A stretch of DNA of 64,000 nucleotides from Trichoplax adhaerens. Its lineage: Eukaryota; Placozoa; Uniplacotomia; Trichoplacea; Trichoplacidae. Position 1 is the first letter of the stretch; every line of letters begins with the position of its first letter. Below the pieces are notes generated by a model that saw only the letters and a list, made by a program, of their open reading frames with translations, searched no databases and was not told where the DNA came from. The DNA lies in the NCBI RefSeq assembly GCF_000150275.1, contig NW_002060945.1, forward strand, positions 4,440,935 through 4,504,934, in the 5' to 3' direction. Shown here in pieces: positions 63,361-64,000 of the stretch. The translations under genes were made by a program, and so were the position numbers.

Positions 63361-64000
63361 CTAAACTGCTAACTCTATAGTCAAGCAGCGTGAAAAGCTA
63401 CTTGAAAGTTTGGGCGATAATGCTCGGCTACGCGGGTTGTGAACATAAATGCCATATACATACTGTAGATATTTTTATGTCAAGTAATAGATTCACACGT
63501 TTTCTGCAAAAATACCCGGCTACCGGGCTTATACTGGCTAGTAAAGCATATCGTGGAAATTATGTTCCATACAAATAAGACATGCCGGTATTTCCCAAAT
63601 CATGTCCATGGATCTATACGAAATTAAGATAGATTCGCGTAGTTTACAACGGATTTACCTCTAAACCCTGAAAAAAGCAGCCTTTTGAATGGTGGAAATA
63701 GAGGAAATTTCCTCGAATTCAGTTGAAATTAAATCAACAAGGAAAGCAATACTCGTATCTATGGTTGTGTGTGTATATTGCACAAGTGATGATTATAATT
63801 GTATACCAATATTAACCTTAATGTTGTGAATACGACTTCAAATTTATACTCGTAAAAGGCCCTACAAATACATTCATGTCGCAGCTAAATCGAACAATTT
63901 GCAATGTACTGCTAAGTTGACTGTATAAAAATAAATGATTGGCGTCATGTTTGAGTTGAATAATGCTTGCTAAAGGGTTGTAACATTATTTATTTTTATC
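63361..64000. other. Right edge, nothing firmly supported
   Basis: AT-rich with a short + strand frame at 63390-63578 of no recognisable content. A 14-base palindrome GAGGAAATTTCCTC lies at 63701-63714. Confidence 0.4.

Overview
The window looks like a piece of an intron-rich, AT-rich invertebrate animal genome. The gene set (Frizzled, PFTAIRE-type CDK, SCP phosphatase, CHMP2, TMEM50, cathepsin L, and an ICE1-like subunit of the little elongation complex) is metazoan. Introns are GT-AG, mostly 0.1-1 kb with a few of 4-5 kb, and spacing is about 8 kb per gene. A placozoan (Trichoplax/Hoilungia type) is my best guess. That is inference from composition and gene style, not from a search. There is no prokaryotic, organellar or viral gene.

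Layout. 1-5.7 kb is AT-rich with one small cysteine-rich ORF (3320-3829, +) that I cannot name. 6.1-11.2 kb holds a 12-exon + strand gene for an ICE1-like protein. 11.2-16.4 kb is a gene-free convergent gap. 16.5-18.1 kb is an intronless Frizzled receptor (-). 18.2-27.1 kb is repeat-rich 5' flank shared by Frizzled and the next gene. 27.2-31.6 kb is a 16-exon PFTAIRE cyclin-dependent kinase (+). 31.6-35.6 kb is a convergent gap. 35.6-48.1 kb is a 9-exon small CTD phosphatase (-) with two long introns. 50.1-52.7 kb is CHMP2A (-, 7 exons), divergent from TMEM50 (+, 6 exons, 54.6-57.9 kb). 57.9-59.8 kb is a convergent gap. 59.8-61.4 kb is cathepsin L (-, 6 exons). 62.9-63.4 kb may hold two exons of an unrecognised - strand gene.

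I rebuilt the exon chains by hand from splice sites, reading phase and known family sequences. Every chain closes in frame except the SCP phosphatase, where one base is missing in a conserved catalytic-domain exon.

The most unusual signal is non-coding. Clusters of a palindromic pentamer sequence (ACTGT/ACAGT, giving TACTGTACAGTA-like strings) sit in the 5' flanks of the recognised genes and are nearly absent from the three gaps between convergent 3' ends. They include a 38-bp perfect palindrome and a 57-bp higher-order repeat. This pattern is the best candidate here for something undescribed, for example a promoter-associated element family or an insertion-prone satellite. The genes themselves are unrelated housekeeping, signalling and lysosomal genes and do not form a pathway cluster.
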